Shown here: piece by piece, positions 1 through 10,918 of the stretch
Layout: each line of letters begins with the position of its first letter
How positions within the stretch are numbered: position 1 is the stretch's first letter
Origin: Odobenus rosmarus divergens
Taxonomy: Eukaryota > Chordata > Mammalia > Carnivora > Odobenidae
DNA length: 64,000 bases
Reading direction: 5' to 3'
Assembly: GCF_000321225.1 (NCBI RefSeq)
Contig: NW_004450323.1
Coordinates: 2,920,698-2,984,697 of the forward strand
Notes under the pieces: model-generated
Database searches by the model: none
Told to the model about the DNA's origin: nothing
What the model saw: only the letters and a program-made list of their open reading frames with translations
Position numbers and translations under genes: made by a program

Positions 1-307
1 GTAGATAGTGACATTTCACTTAATAAAAACACAAATTTCCACCATCTATTGATCCTTATTTGCCTGGAGTTGGGTAGCAACTGTCCCCTTTAGAATGAGC
101 ACATCCACTCCACTGGCTGTAGTCCCCACTAGTCCCTATTGCGTTTCACGCAGAAGTCTCTTCATTTACTTATTTGACTTTTTGGGTTCTTGCAGACATT
201 TTTCAGGATAAATTCCCTGCTCTATCTGAACTATCATCATTAGATACTATAATCATCACTTGCCTCTCTGCTTCTCCCACTAGATTTGGGTAGGGGCCCA
301 AACTGAT
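1..307. other. No recognisable feature
   Basis: AT-rich unique-looking DNA. I see no open frame, known repeat or RNA gene. Confidence 0.5.
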
Positions 308-385
308 CATTCATTTATTCATTCACCAGCTGCCTATGGAGTGCTCACTTTGGGCAGAGTGCCAAGTGCTAGTCATTTTGTTAGG
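308..385 (-). repeat. L2 LINE 3' end fragment
   Basis: Reads TTCATTTATTCATTCACC, then a diverged form of the 'GTGCCAGGCACTGTGCTAG' segment. This is the reverse complement of the L2 3' terminus with its ATGAATGAATGAA tail. It is short and diverged. Confidence 0.5.
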
Positions 386-387
386 AG

Positions 388-525
388 TATATTATTTATT
401 ATGGGGCCCCCTGTGTCGGGCCCTGAGCACACGCTCTATATATGAAAGCATGACTAATTTTTCCTTGTATAGCCTGTTGATCTCGGCAGTGTGGTTCTGT
501 TACCAAATGTGCCCATGCTCTTAAC
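388..525 (-). repeat. Possible MIR SINE
   Basis: Has a 'CGGGCCCTGAGCAC' segment near the start and 'CCATGCTCTTAACC' at the end. These are spaced as in an antisense MIR (size-of-element segment, then tRNA-like head). It is very diverged. Confidence 0.35.
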
Positions 526-659
526 CTTACGAGAAGATGTACCGATAGGGTACACCTTGTTCTGCAAGTAATTTGCATGAACTTGTGTAATGTCGTTGTG
601 CTCAGATATTTCCTTGTGTTCAGAGGTATTCTAATCCCCAGTTTATATCTCTGCCTCAT

Positions 660-1040
660 TTTTTGCCACTCCCTGCCCTAGCCAGCCATGCTGAATAGCT
701 TGTATCATGTCTCTGTGCTCATCTCCCTCCTGAGACCTCCATACCCTTGCTCCCACTGTCCCCTCAGTCTGGAATGCCCTTTACAACATCCTTTACTTTG
801 CCTCATTAGCATTTCTGCTGACCAGCTCCCAGTCACCTCCTAAGACAGCTCTGATATCACCTTCCCTTGGAGCCTCCCCTGAGCCCTCCAGGCTTGGGTA
901 GGGGCTTCTCCTGGCTCTTCTCATTTTCTGTGTAGATCTCTTATGAGTTCATCTCCACCACCATGCTGACAGCCCCCTGAGGACAGGGACTGGGTTCTTT
1001 TTATCCTGAATCCTCAGGGTCAAGTACATAATAAGAACTT
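660..1040 (+). repeat. L2 LINE 3' region
   Basis: Contains the L2 landmarks in order: 'CTGGAATGCCCTTTACA', 'TCACCTTCCCTTGGAGCC', 'CCTGAGGACAGGGACTGGG' and 'AAGTACATAATAAGAACTT'. It is non-coding here and ends just before a GA run. Confidence 0.7.
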
Positions 1041-1046
1041 TATATG

Positions 1047-1062
1047 GAGAGAGAGAGAGAGA
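1047..1062. repeat. (GA)8 microsatellite
   Basis: Eight uninterrupted GA units directly after the L2 fragment. Confidence 0.9.
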
Positions 1063-1859
1063 ACAATTCAGTCATGCTTATAAAGGAGACCGTAGTCTGG
1101 TTCAGCACTTGTTTTAACAGCACATCAATGCACACACACCCTCAACTTGGACATTTCCCTGCAGAGTCCACATTCCTGGCCAAGGATCTGATGAGATTCT
1201 TTCTTTGTACAGAGCCTAGCTGTCTGTTGACATGTCATGTTCTCTCCCCATTGCAATTATTACCCATGCTCTGTGTGTTTTCTCACAGTGTTTGAGTACA
1301 TGAAATTCTTTTTCTCTTCATATGAAAACAATGCCATCTGTTCACTAGATGGAAATTCTGGAAAGCTTCAGAAAAGCAGCTAGGTTTTTGCTATAGAACA
1401 GCCCCAAGATACTTCAGTGGGATCCTGGGTGGGAGGCAAATAAAGTTATGACTGGAGTGACTGAGCTCTTAGTTCTGTATGATACTTTTTCCCATGTTCT
1501 TCCATCTTGAACTTCAGGTCTTTTCTCCCACGTCTGCCTCATTGGGATCTATGCCTCAGTGAGAATTAACATCCTCCTCAACTCTCAGTCTACCAACCCC
1601 CAGGGTGACAATAGTCCCTAGGAAGACATGGGTCAATCCTATGTATTAAACACCCACAAAGCACTTGTGCCTACTGTATACACCTGCTGACAGGCGCTAT
1701 AAGACATTCACAAGGCTTACCTGGCAGGCGGGATGGAGAGGAGGCAACATGCAAACCACAGTGGCAAGAGACAAACTGAAACAAGTGGTGTGATAAAGGT
1801 CAAGCCAATTGCTGTGGGAAAGCAGGAGGGGCAGTTAATTTTGATGTCACCTGCTGCTT
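1063..1859. other. No confident feature
   Basis: Unique-looking sequence. The part from about 1680 to 1850 has weak similarity to antisense L2 internal sequence ('GTGTGATAAAGGTCAAGCC'). I do not call it. Confidence 0.4.
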
Positions 1860-2345
1860 TAAGACCATTCACTGGTTATCCATTGGTTTCAAAGTGATGT
1901 CCAGCCGCCTTTATAAGGCAGGCAAGGCCTGCTGTGATCCCAATCTTGGCTACCCACCAACACCCTTCATCCCCTCGGCACCTCACCTGACCCAAACTCC
2001 CACTCACTGCTCTAGCTTCTGGGATTCTCATCCCCAGTGAACATGCTCTTTTGCCTCTCTTGGCATTAGCAGTTTTCTTTGCCTAGAAGGTCCTCATCTT
2101 TTTCCACCCCAACTGTTAGATGCAACTGAAGCTCCCAGTCCCCAAAAGATCTCTCAGACTGCAGTACTTACATTTCTTCTCTGCAGCTCTGGAGCATCCT
2201 GCACACACCTCCCTTTCCTCCATCATAGTTTTCTTTCCACCACACCGTGAGCCCTCCTAAGGACAAGGACTGATTTCCATCTCTGTAGCCTCAGAAAATA
2301 ATGAAATATAAGAAACTTAATAAATATGCATTGAGTATCTGTTAA
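1860..2345 (+). repeat. L2 LINE 3' region
   Basis: A second sense L2 piece. It starts in the 'CCATTGGTTTCAAAGTGATG' part (L2 'cccattgccctcaggataaagt') and runs through 'GGCAAGGCCTGCTGTGATCC', 'CTAAGGACAAGGACTG' and 'CTTAATAAATATGCATTGAG'. It is more complete than the first copy. Confidence 0.7.
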
Positions 2346-2539
2346 ACATTAAACTTGTTGAATGCATATTATGACAATCAGGGAAATCTTTATGTGGCAA
2401 AATCCTGAAAAAATGAGTTTTACGGTAATTGATGGAGAAAGGGAAAGGATATTTCAAATTGAAAGAACAACTTATCTGGATATATTTCAAAGGGCTCAAT
2501 AAATATTTATTGCTAGTTTGGCAGAATCTTGTAAAGTTA

Positions 2540-2905
2540 CCCTTACCGTCTTGATCCAGCAATTTTACTCCTGAGTATTTATTTACCCAAGAAAAATAAA
2601 AACACAGATCCGCAAAAAGATTTGTACAAGAATGTTTTTGGAAGCTTTATTCATAGCAGCCCCAAAGTGAAATTAGCCAAATTTCCATCAATAAGAGAAT
2701 AGATAAACAAATTATAGAATATTTATGGCATACTACACAGCATTGAAAAGGGAACAAACTATGAATACATGCTAAAACCTGAATAAATCTCCCAAACATG
2801 CTGAGTTTAAAAATCTGGCAGATACAAAAGCGTATACTAAATGATTGCATTTATAATGAAGTTTAAGAACAGATTGTTCACTGTAAGTAAACTTTAACTC
2901 AGCTA
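2540..2905 (+). repeat. Old mammalian L1 (L1M) 3' end
   Basis: Matches the L1 ORF2 end and 3' UTR: 'GATCCAGCAATTTTACTCCT', 'TTCATAGCAGCCCCAAAGTG', 'CCATCAATAAGAGAATAGAT', 'CATACTACACAGCA'. It ends in a 15-A tract at 2890-2905. Substitutions and stops leave no frame. Confidence 0.8.
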
Positions 2906-2924
2906 AAAAAAAAAAAAAATCGTT

Positions 2925-3065
2925 TCTTGAGTTGCACCTATGTCCCTGGCACTCTTTTGGGTCCTGTTCTGGTAGCATTCCCAGTGTGGTAGGGGATGTA
3001 TTAGAGAAAAAAACAAACAAAATTCCCAGCCCTTGTGGTGCTTATGCTCTTCCAGGCTGACTTGA
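2925..3065 (-). repeat. L2 LINE 3' end fragment
   Basis: Antisense L2: 'CCTGGCACTCTTTTGGGTCC', then 'AACAAACAAAATTCCCAGCC' and 'GTGGTGCTTATGCTCTTCC'. This matches the 'aacaaaacagacaaaattcctgccctcatggagctt' order. Confidence 0.6.
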
Positions 3066-4306
3066 TGTGTTCAATGCAAAAGGACAAGTTGATATTTATC
3101 TCTTTGAAGCTGTTGACTTCCTTCAAGGGCTTGTCAATGCCAGGGCTGGTGAGTGCTCAAAACTCTTAACCAGGTGATTTGGACTGTATTGCTATTTTGT
3201 TAGCAGTACTCAGAAACATTCCAATGATGTTTGCCTTACCTAGTGATAAGCAGGTGTTTACAAAGGGGAGGGAGCACAAGGCTTGTTTTATCTCAGAACA
3301 GAGACATTAGGGACTGTGGGAAAGAGTGCAGTGGAAGGAGGTCCCCTTCCAGGGGCAGGCTCTGTGCTGGGAATGTAATGCAGACTCCATATCAGAAGAG
3401 GCCGAGTGAAGGAGGGCCAGGGTCCAGGCATGCAGGTAGAAGATATGGAGGGGCTGGGTGCCTCTTGGTAGTTCTCACCACCAGCCAAAAATCAGGCATT
3501 GAAAACAGAGCCATTTAGCAAAGTGCTTTGTGACAGAAAAGCATTGTAGTAGAAAGCCAAAATTGCTCCAAAGTAGCCTGAAGAAACTAATGTAGAAGTG
3601 GCCATTTTTCATAAATGAATCCATTTAGATTGGGATGATAAAATTGATGAGTTGGTTTTTTGTTTGCTTGGTTTGGTTCGGTTTGGGGCAGATGCTTAGC
3701 ATAAGAAATTTGGGGATATTTTTAAAATGCGCCTATCCGTGATTTACATTACTAGTAATAAATCGCCATTGCAAAACATGCTAAAGGATGGTGGTTTCCA
3801 GTACTTGGACTAGAAGATGTGCCACTTAAGGAAGTTATTATGCTCATAATTTTGACAACTGATGATTGGTGCAGAAACCAGCAGTACTACCCTAGTCTCA
3901 GGCAACAAAGGGAATGTGCCTCTGTGGGCTCATACCCAGGCCAGTCCAGGGACTGTGCTCAAATCTCCCAGGTCTTTACCAGCATTCCTCCCTCTGTTTA
4001 TTAATGTCACTCTGGGGCCAGCCCTGATGAATGGGGGTAGGATGGAGGATGTGGGTTGTGGAACTCAGGACAAATCACGTACAATTCCAACCTCTTTCTA
4101 ATTTTTATTCTCTAGTGAGGGTCAACATAGACTGGAAAATAAGTGCAAGAAGGGCACCTTAGGGAGTTAAAGGAACATGACGGTGCCAGTTATGTGCTGT
4201 GTAAGCTGTTGGCTTTCTCATATCAACCCTTCTAACACACCACATTGCCTCCTGCCTCCGTCCTGCTTAGTAATGAATGCCTTAAGTGATACCATTTTTG
4301 TGGGTG
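3066..4306. other. No recognisable feature
   Basis: Over 1.2 kb without a repeat or gene I recognise. Short frames occur (up to 95 codons at 3231-3518) but have no domain or homologue I know. Confidence 0.45.
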
Positions 4307-4320
4307 ATGCTGTTATTATC

Positions 4321-4499
4321 TTTTTTTTAAAACTTTTTATTTATTTATTCATGAGAGACAGAGAGAGAGAGAGAGAGGCAGAGGGAGAAGCAGGCTCCCA
4401 AGGAGCAGGGAGCCTGATGCGGGACTCAATCCCAGGACCCTGGGATCATGACCCGAGCCGAAGGCAGACGCTTAACCATCTGAGCCACCCAGGCGCCCA
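4321..4499 (-). mobile_element. Can-SINE (SINEC), tRNA-Lys derived
   Basis: Antisense copy: a T-rich tail with TTTATTTATTTATTCATGAG, a GAGA tract, then the reverse-complemented tRNA-like head ending CTGAGCCACCCAGGCGCCC. Target-site duplications are ATGCTGTTATTATC (4307-4320) and ATGCTGTTGTTATC (4500-4513), one mismatch. Non-autonomous, mobilised by L1. Confidence 0.95.
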
Positions 4500-4652
4500 A
4501 TGCTGTTGTTATCTAAGTTTAATTTCTAGCAACCTGACTCATTTCGGTCACCTTCTAAGTTATTTTGAGCATGATGGTTTGAGGATCTTTAACAGTCTTT
4601 GTACCTTTTCTGCTACTGAACATTGATGTGTCAGAAGTAAGTATTTTAGGAC

Positions 4653-4961
4653 GATCCAGCAATTGCACTACTGGGTATTTACCCCAAAGATACAAATGTA
4701 CGGATCCGAAGGGGTACGTGCACCCCAATGTTTATAGCAGCAATGTCCACAATAGCCAAACTGTGGAAAGAGCCAAGATGTCCATCGACAGATGAATGGA
4801 TAAAGAAGATGTGGTATATATACACAATGGAATATTATGCAGCCATCAAAAGGAATGAGATCTTGCCATTTGCAACGACATGGATGGAACTGGAGGGTGT
4901 TATGCTGAGTGAAATAAGTCAGTCAGAGAAAGACATGTATCATATGACCTCACTGATATGA
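4653..4961 (+). pseudogene. L1 ORF2 C-terminal remnant
   Basis: An open stretch of 102 codons plus stop encodes the last part of L1 ORF2p, the endonuclease/reverse transcriptase protein that carries out target-primed reverse transcription. It reads from the [12 protein letters not shown] segment through [12 protein letters not shown] and YTMEYYAAIK to SLI-stop. The endonuclease, reverse transcriptase and Cys-rich region are missing because of 5' truncation, so it has no function of its own. The intact frame suggests a fairly young insertion. No promoter is present. Confidence 0.85.
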
Positions 4962-5142
4962 GGAATTCTTAATCTCAGGAAACAAACTGAGGGTTGCTGG
5001 AGTGGTGGGGGGTGGGAGGGATTGGGTGGCTGGGTGATAGACATCGGGGAGGGTATGTGCTATGGTGAGCACCGTGAATTGTACAAGACTGATGAATCAC
5101 GGATCTGTACTTCTGAAACAAATAATGCAATATATGTTAAGA

Positions 5143-5166
5143 AAAAGAAGAAGAAGAAGAAGAAGA
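5143..5166. repeat. (AAG)n microsatellite in L1 tail spacer
   Basis: Seven AAG units between the two 3' UTR modules of the L1. It probably grew from the A-rich end of the first module. Confidence 0.85.
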
Positions 5167-5495
5167 TAGTAGGAGGGGAAGAATGAAGGGGAGTAAGTCG
5201 GAGGGGGAGACGAATCATTAGAGACGATGGACTCTGAAAAACAAACTGAGGGTTCTAGAGGGGAGGGGGGTGGGGGGATGGGTTAGCCTGGTGATGGGTA
5301 TTAAAGAGGGCACATTCTGCGTGGAGCACTGGGTGTTATGCACAAACAATGAATCATGGAACACTGCATCAAAAACTAATGATGTAATGTATGGTGGTTA
5401 ACATAACAATAAAAAAATTATTAAATGCAAAAAAAAAAAAAGAAGTAAGTATTTTAGGAAAACACTACTTCAGAATTTGAGAGCTCCATCACAGG

Positions 5496-5865
5496 AGTGG
5501 TTAATTAGTTTCAAGAATGTTCAATGTAGCTTTAAAATAGCCAAACAATATGAAATGGGTTAACTAATAGAATACCATACAAAGGGATACAAATCAGTCA
5601 CTGAAATAATGCTGTAAGTAAATATTTGTTGGAATATTAAATGGAAAACAATGAGACTATTTGTACAGTGTCACTCAGAGGCGTGTGTGTGTGTGTCTAG
5701 AAGGAAAACGAAGCAAATTACTAACATTGGTTATCTCGAAGGGGTGAGATTACAAAGTTTTAAAATTAAAGCATTTTGCTTCTCTGTATTTATTTTCTAA
5801 ATTTTCTATAATGAAGATTTATTGAGTTTTATGATGAGAAATAAAGTTATTTTAGAAAAAAAGGT
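5496..5865 (+). repeat. Ancient L1 3' end (L1M/HAL1-like)
   Basis: Diverged L1 3' UTR pattern: 'GGTTAATTAG', 'ATAGAATACCATAC', 'GGTTATCTCGAAGGGGTGAG', 'TTTTGCTTCTCTGTATTTAT'. It ends near AATAAAGTTATTTTAGAAA. It contains a (GT)7 run at about 5683-5697. Confidence 0.55.
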
Positions 5866-5899
5866 AATCAAATATATCTTAAAAAGTCAATAAACTTTA

Positions 5900-6130
5900 G
5901 GGGCGCCTGGGTGGCTCAGTTGGTTGAGCGTCCAACCCTTGGTTTTGGCTCAGGTCGTGATCTCATGGGTCATGAGATTGAGCCTCAAGTCAGGTTCCAC
6001 GCTCAGTGGGGAGTCTGCTTGAAGATTCTCTCCCTCTGCCCCTTCCCCAAATCACACACGTGCACGTGTGCGTACACTATCTCTCCCTCCCACTCTCTCT
6101 CAAATAAATAAATAAATCTTTGAAAAAAAG
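5900..6130 (+). mobile_element. Can-SINE
   Basis: Sense copy, head GGGCGCCTGGGTGGCTCAGT and tail CAAATAAATAAATAAATC. Imperfect TSDs GTCAATAAACTTTA (5886-5899) and GTCAATAAGCTTTG (6131-6144). It carries an inserted ACGTGCACGTGTGCGTAC-type segment in the CT-rich region that most other copies here lack. Confidence 0.93.
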
Positions 6131-6144
6131 GTCAATAAGCTTTG

Positions 6145-7630
6145 AAAAAATAAACTATGAGTACATGATTCTTCCCATTAAAAGCATTACTAGGGACAGT
6201 CTTGATTTTATTCATTTTTGTTCTTTTTCATATATACATTCAGCTAAGTACATGCTTAAATGCACCTTTATTTTTATACCCCTATATGACCTTCTGTGTA
6301 AGGTAACTCACAATATGAAATAATTCTTTGACAGAATTGGAATTGGAGCCTTGAAGGAGGAAAATAAAGTCACTGCCAGGGAAAACATAGGCTGGCAAGT
6401 CCCTGAAGCTGCTCAGATATGGGCAAAGGCATGCTTTATAGGATTTTCTTGTTATGGAGAAGTGTTGTATATGGACATTTTCTTTAGCCACTGTATTTTG
6501 TAATCCAGGATTCAAGTTAAAGATTGCAAAAAAGCTTCAATTTGATGCATCCCAGATGGAAAATGGTAATGTTTTTCATTCTTCTGTCCAGGTGAGGTAA
6601 TTACAGTGTCTGTGCATTGAGGATTATAGGACCACTGTAATCCCACTTCCCACTCACATCTTAAAGGAACTGCTGGAAAGATCTAGAAGAATGGATGGAA
6701 AGATAGTCCAGAAGGAGAGAATAGATTGAACTTTTTCCTCTGAGATCTTCCCCTCAAGAACCCTTTAGCAGGACCCTTTTGGCCCTCAGCAAAACTATAT
6801 GGGAAGGCAATGTGGGCTAGTATGATTTGTTTTCCCATCTAAAAAAAGAGCCAACTATTCCTCTCAATCCTTCAGTCTTACAAATTATAGGAACAAAGAG
6901 AATAACACAAGAAGAAATGAGCCTGTTTTGCCATTGACAAGCCAGTCAACTTTGGGGATATCACCTCTCCTTTGCAAATCTCTGTCTTCCGAACCCTCTA
7001 TTCCCTAGGTGGAGCTTCAGGGGACGGAGGCCACATGCTGGCCAGGGCAGCTGCCCGGCACCATTGTGATGTGATGCATAAGCGCACTTGGATACATAAT
7101 ATGTAGTGTCATGAGAAGTTCTGGTGCTTGTAGGACACCAATGTATTTGCAGCTTCACCGAATGGCTTTCTCTATCTTCTTTTCTCCAATGGATATGAAT
7201 TTCTCTGGCCTCCGACAACAAACAGCATGGTGAAGAAGGGCAATAAACCCAAGGAAAGAAAAGAAAGAGGTCAGCAATCATGGAAGGAGGAGCCAGTGAG
7301 TCACAAGGGGACTGTGAAACCTGATACCAGCTGGAAAGCAGAACATGAAACCATGAATGAGAAGTCAACTTTGTCAACCAAAGGGCACAGTGTATCTGTT
7401 TCGGTTATATTAATTCTTATGCAGTTCCTTTTGATGAGAGCCTCTGCTGAGGTCTCTTAAAGAAAGTCTGGTCAGTGGTGGATTTTTAGAATATCCATGT
7501 CATGAAACTTCTCTTCAAGCTGAGAGTTATTCATAGTCCCAAAGTAGATGCCCTTCCCAATCCCAACCACACAGGTTAGCTTGAAATCTTTCTAGAAAGT
7601 GATTTCCTGGAACAAGAATGAAAGTTGACT
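6145..7630. other. No recognisable feature
   Basis: Unique-looking DNA. The longest frame (6961-7377, minus, 138 codons) has no domain I recognise and overlaps another frame on the opposite strand. I treat it as chance. Confidence 0.45.
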
Positions 7631-7631
7631 A

Positions 7632-7725
7632 GAAGTCCTGGGTTTGAGTCTTAACCCTGCTAATCATAAGGGAATTATTTACAGGCAGAGACTCCATTTC
7701 CTCATTTGTAAGATGAGAGGTGAAC
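7632..7725 (+). repeat. MIR SINE fragment
   Basis: 'AAGTCCTGGGTTTGAGTC' (tRNA-like B-box region) followed by 'CATTTCCTCATTTGTAAGAT' in the MIR core order. Confidence 0.6.
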
Positions 7726-10678
7726 GCCACCCTGCCCGCCTCCCCGAGTGAGTGTGCACTGAAAATCCATTGAATGAGGGTGAAGTTTGTAACACTGAAA
7801 CCAGCGTCGGCACGTCCCCGTGCATCATCTATGATGCTGTGCTCAGGGCAGGCGTGCTGACAGCTTAAGTCACAACAGGGTGATTATAACAAATGTGGCG
7901 CTCCTCTCTACATCTGTCATCAAGAGATCGGGTTGCAAAACATAGATCTTGTTTCAGTCCCTGTTTCTTTAAGTTTCAAGGAACAGGATCCATGGCTTCC
8001 TTCCTCTGCATTAACCCCGACACCCACTAAGCTTGGGCCTCATACCCAATGTCTTCAGCATAGGCAGCCTTCAGAGGAATCTTTGACAGCCGTTGCCAGG
8101 GCCAGTCCTGCTCCCCTTTTTCTGCTCCAGAGCATGAATACAGCAACCATAGGGGTTTCTTGTGCTTGATGCGCAGTTTTCCCAGCATCCGACACTTGGG
8201 AGTCCATGCCCCAGAAGGGGCTGTTTGGTGTCTTGAGCGCTTATTAGTGTAGTAATTGGAACATTCATGGTTCTTCCTGCCCAGCGTCCGAAGACGTGCC
8301 ATTACAATCTTTCCATTTGGCATTGGTGGCTCAGGGGGTGAGTCCTGCTGGCACATGAGGCTAGGAGCGGAAGAGCTGGAGGTCACTGTGACCCCTGCTC
8401 CTAAGGCCATCACCTCCCTGTCCATGATAATCAGACTTGCATTTCCATGTGAATGAGCCAAGGGAAGAGAGTGTTTCTGAGTTTTATGGGTCTTTCATTC
8501 TTTCCTTTTCTTTAAAAAATTGGACCAGAAACCCCAGTCCTTTCAGCTTTCTTCCTCTCCCTGGAGTCCTGCTGGTGCGTATTACCACTAATAGGGCTTT
8601 GGGCCCTGCCAACTCAAAATGAAGAACAGGTCCACGCTGCATCTGTGGCCTAATGAGGAGCCCTGAATGGAAATGAGAATCAAACGTGCATTGAAAATAT
8701 TCAGTTCGCAGCCAGATTGTCCCTCCCCTGCCCCTTGCCATCTCAGGGTCCTGAGTCCAGTGCCAGCAGAAGGTGACCTGCCAAGCTGATACCCTGTGTA
8801 ACTTGGGGAAGGGCCCTCGAGTGGGATCCGAAAGCACACTCTGAACTCATTTTCTGTCTGCTCAGCAGCTACCAAAGCAGGGGCCAAAGTGCGGGGGCAA
8901 GTCGAAACGGGAATGGGGTTCACATGACTGAGCAGAATGAAAAATCTGGGGCTAGGGAGCAGAAAATCAGACATGGGGTGGCAGCCTAAAAACCCATTAT
9001 TAGGAATTTCACTCTACTCTGAGCATTGACTGGGAAATTTGATCAGCGTCTTTAGTAGAAAAAGAACAGGGGAGGGGGCATAGCAGAGAAAACATGGTCC
9101 AGGGCCTGGCAGGGACTTGAGCGAGTTCTGTCTGAGTCTCAGCTCCCTCCTGTTCTGGACTGGAGATGGCAGTACGTGCTTCACCTGCTGCCCGAGCCCA
9201 TCATGAGGACTTTGTGACACATGGTCAGTGAGAGGGCTCCAGCAAATGGGAGGTATTGTTAGATCATTAAAGATCTTTTTAGGCAAATGAATTTGTTGGG
9301 AATCTGGAGGTAATGAAGTCAGGTAAGCTGCTAGGAAATTGGCTAGGTAGGCATGAAAGTGGGGACCCCCCCAAACTGTGAGGGTTCAGCTAATAAAATT
9401 AACACTGAGTATTAAAAGACAAGTTGTTCAGGCCAAACTGAATGGAGCAACTTGACGGTAGCCAAAGCGATATCCATGCTGTTAAAGAGCGTGTTGACAA
9501 AGGTGCATGGCCAGGATGAAAGCCTGGGGAGTGGGGCATGGACGGTGTGTATCTAGAATGGTCCAGGGGAAATGGTGGTAAGACATTGCTATGTGAAGAT
9601 GGGCCATGTTTGCTTCATTCCCTTTGGGCCATACAGCTAGTTCCCTTCCTTGGCTTCATGTTCACCAAACCTCCTGATCATGTCCTAGATTACATGGACA
9701 TTTCTCTCCAGGGACAAATGTACAGCTCAGAGAACTTTGCAATTTTCTGAAAGACATTTTTAACCATCCTGTATACATCAGGCCCCTATGACTTCAGTTT
9801 ATATAAATCATTTCCTTCTGGGTGCAGTCTGGGGCACTGACATGATTGAGTTTTAGACCTGCAAGCCTAAAGAGGAACGAAAGCTCAGGGTCTGCTAACT
9901 TGGACTACTGGGGCATCCAATTGGCATCTCCTGGCCCATATACCACTCCCCTCTAAAAAACAATAACTTTGATCATCTAAAAGGCTGACCTGAACCAAAG
10001 TTAGTGCTGGAGGAATGGAAAGAGATTTCAGAAAGCCCTTGTTGATAATGTAGATTTGAGTGGGGCTGAACAAGCAAAAGTCAGGCCCCAGTGAAGTCTC
10101 CAAGTAGTGAACTGGGGTAGGGGTAAGGAGGAAAGTGTTCCTGACAATACCATGAAGAGGACTATAAGGCATAAGGTTGGCAAATATCATGTGTAGGTTA
10201 CTTTCCCTCCCTCCCATACTCATGAAGTTGTCACTAATCAGTGTCGGCTCTCTTTCATTCTGTGAACCATGGAAACCTGAGAATCCTTCTCAACCCAAAA
10301 CATTCCATAAACCACTCTCATAGGCCAGAGCTACAAATCACGAGATGACATCTTAGAGCTGATAGTTAAAGTAATTACTCACCAAATATTAATTGGTTAA
10401 TTGCTGATAATAACCCTGGGAAAATTAGTTAAAATTCTTGGCTCCAGAAAAAAAAATAAGTAAAAAACAGGCACTTGACCTCTGATATTTAATCTCCAAT
10501 AAGGACCACGATAAAATACGGAAAGTTATGACATTCCCCAGGTATGCTGTGTTTGACCATATTTCCTGTCCTATCAGTGGAGGAGAAGAAAAAAATGTTG
10601 ATGTAAATAAGAGCTAGTGATAAGCCCAAAATATATACAAACCTTGCCCATTTAAGACCCAGTTGTCTTCCTAAGTTT
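7726..10678. other. Repeat-poor unique DNA
   Basis: Almost 3 kb with no repeat I recognise. It contains the 144-codon minus-strand frame at 8027-8461 (begins MAHSHGNASLIIMDREVM) and overlapping frames at 8588-8974. None has a known domain, and start context and splice sites give no coherent gene. Conservation testing would be informative here because the stretch is free of repeats. Confidence 0.4.
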
Positions 10679-10694
10679 AGAAACTCAGGAAGCT

Positions 10695-10902
10695 GGGCGC
10701 CTGGGTGGCTCAGTTGGTTGGGCGACTGCCTTCGGCTCAGGTCATGATCCTGGAGTCCCAGGATCGAGTCCCACATCGGGCTCCCTGCTCAGCGGGGAGT
10801 CTGCTTCTCCCTCTGACCCTCTTCCCTCTCGTGCTTTCTCTCTCTCATTCTCTCTTTCTCAAATAAATAAAATCTTTAAAATAAAAAAAAAACGTAAAAA
10901 AA
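10695..10902 (+). mobile_element. Can-SINE
   Basis: Sense copy with perfect 16-bp TSDs AGAAACTCAGGAAGCT (10679-10694 and 10903-10918). The little divergence of head and TSD suggests a recent insertion. Confidence 0.97.
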
Positions 10903-10918
10903 AGAAACTCAGGAAGCT

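Larger units (their letters stand above)
4652..5440 (+). mobile_element. 5'-truncated carnivore L1 with doubled 3' UTR
   Basis: Starts inside ORF2 ('CGATCCAGCAATTGCACTAC') and ends in an A tract. It is flanked by a perfect 19-bp target-site duplication (4633-4651 and 5441-5459, AGAAGTAAGTATTTTAGGA), so it arrived as one insertion. After the ORF2 stop come two similar 3' UTR modules. The first (about 4975-5140) has GGGTTGCTGGAGTGG and ATATATGTTAAGAAAAAG. An AAG-rich purine spacer follows. The second (about 5225-5440) has GGGTTCTAGAGGGGAGGG and AATGAATCATGGAACACTGC. Both modules start with AACAAACTGAGGGTT. Confidence 0.95.

Noticed and set aside
1716..1735. CTTACCTGGCAGGCGGGATG resembles the 5' end of U1 snRNA
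   Set aside because: The match stops after about 12 bases; no further U1 sequence or secondary structure follows.
4177..4626. 149-codon plus frame
   Set aside because: Most of it lies in an antisense Can-SINE with its GAGA tract.
5901..5980. tRNA-Lys-like sequence with A and B box remnants
   Set aside because: It is the head of a Can-SINE, not a functional tRNA gene; the same holds for the other 16 SINE heads.
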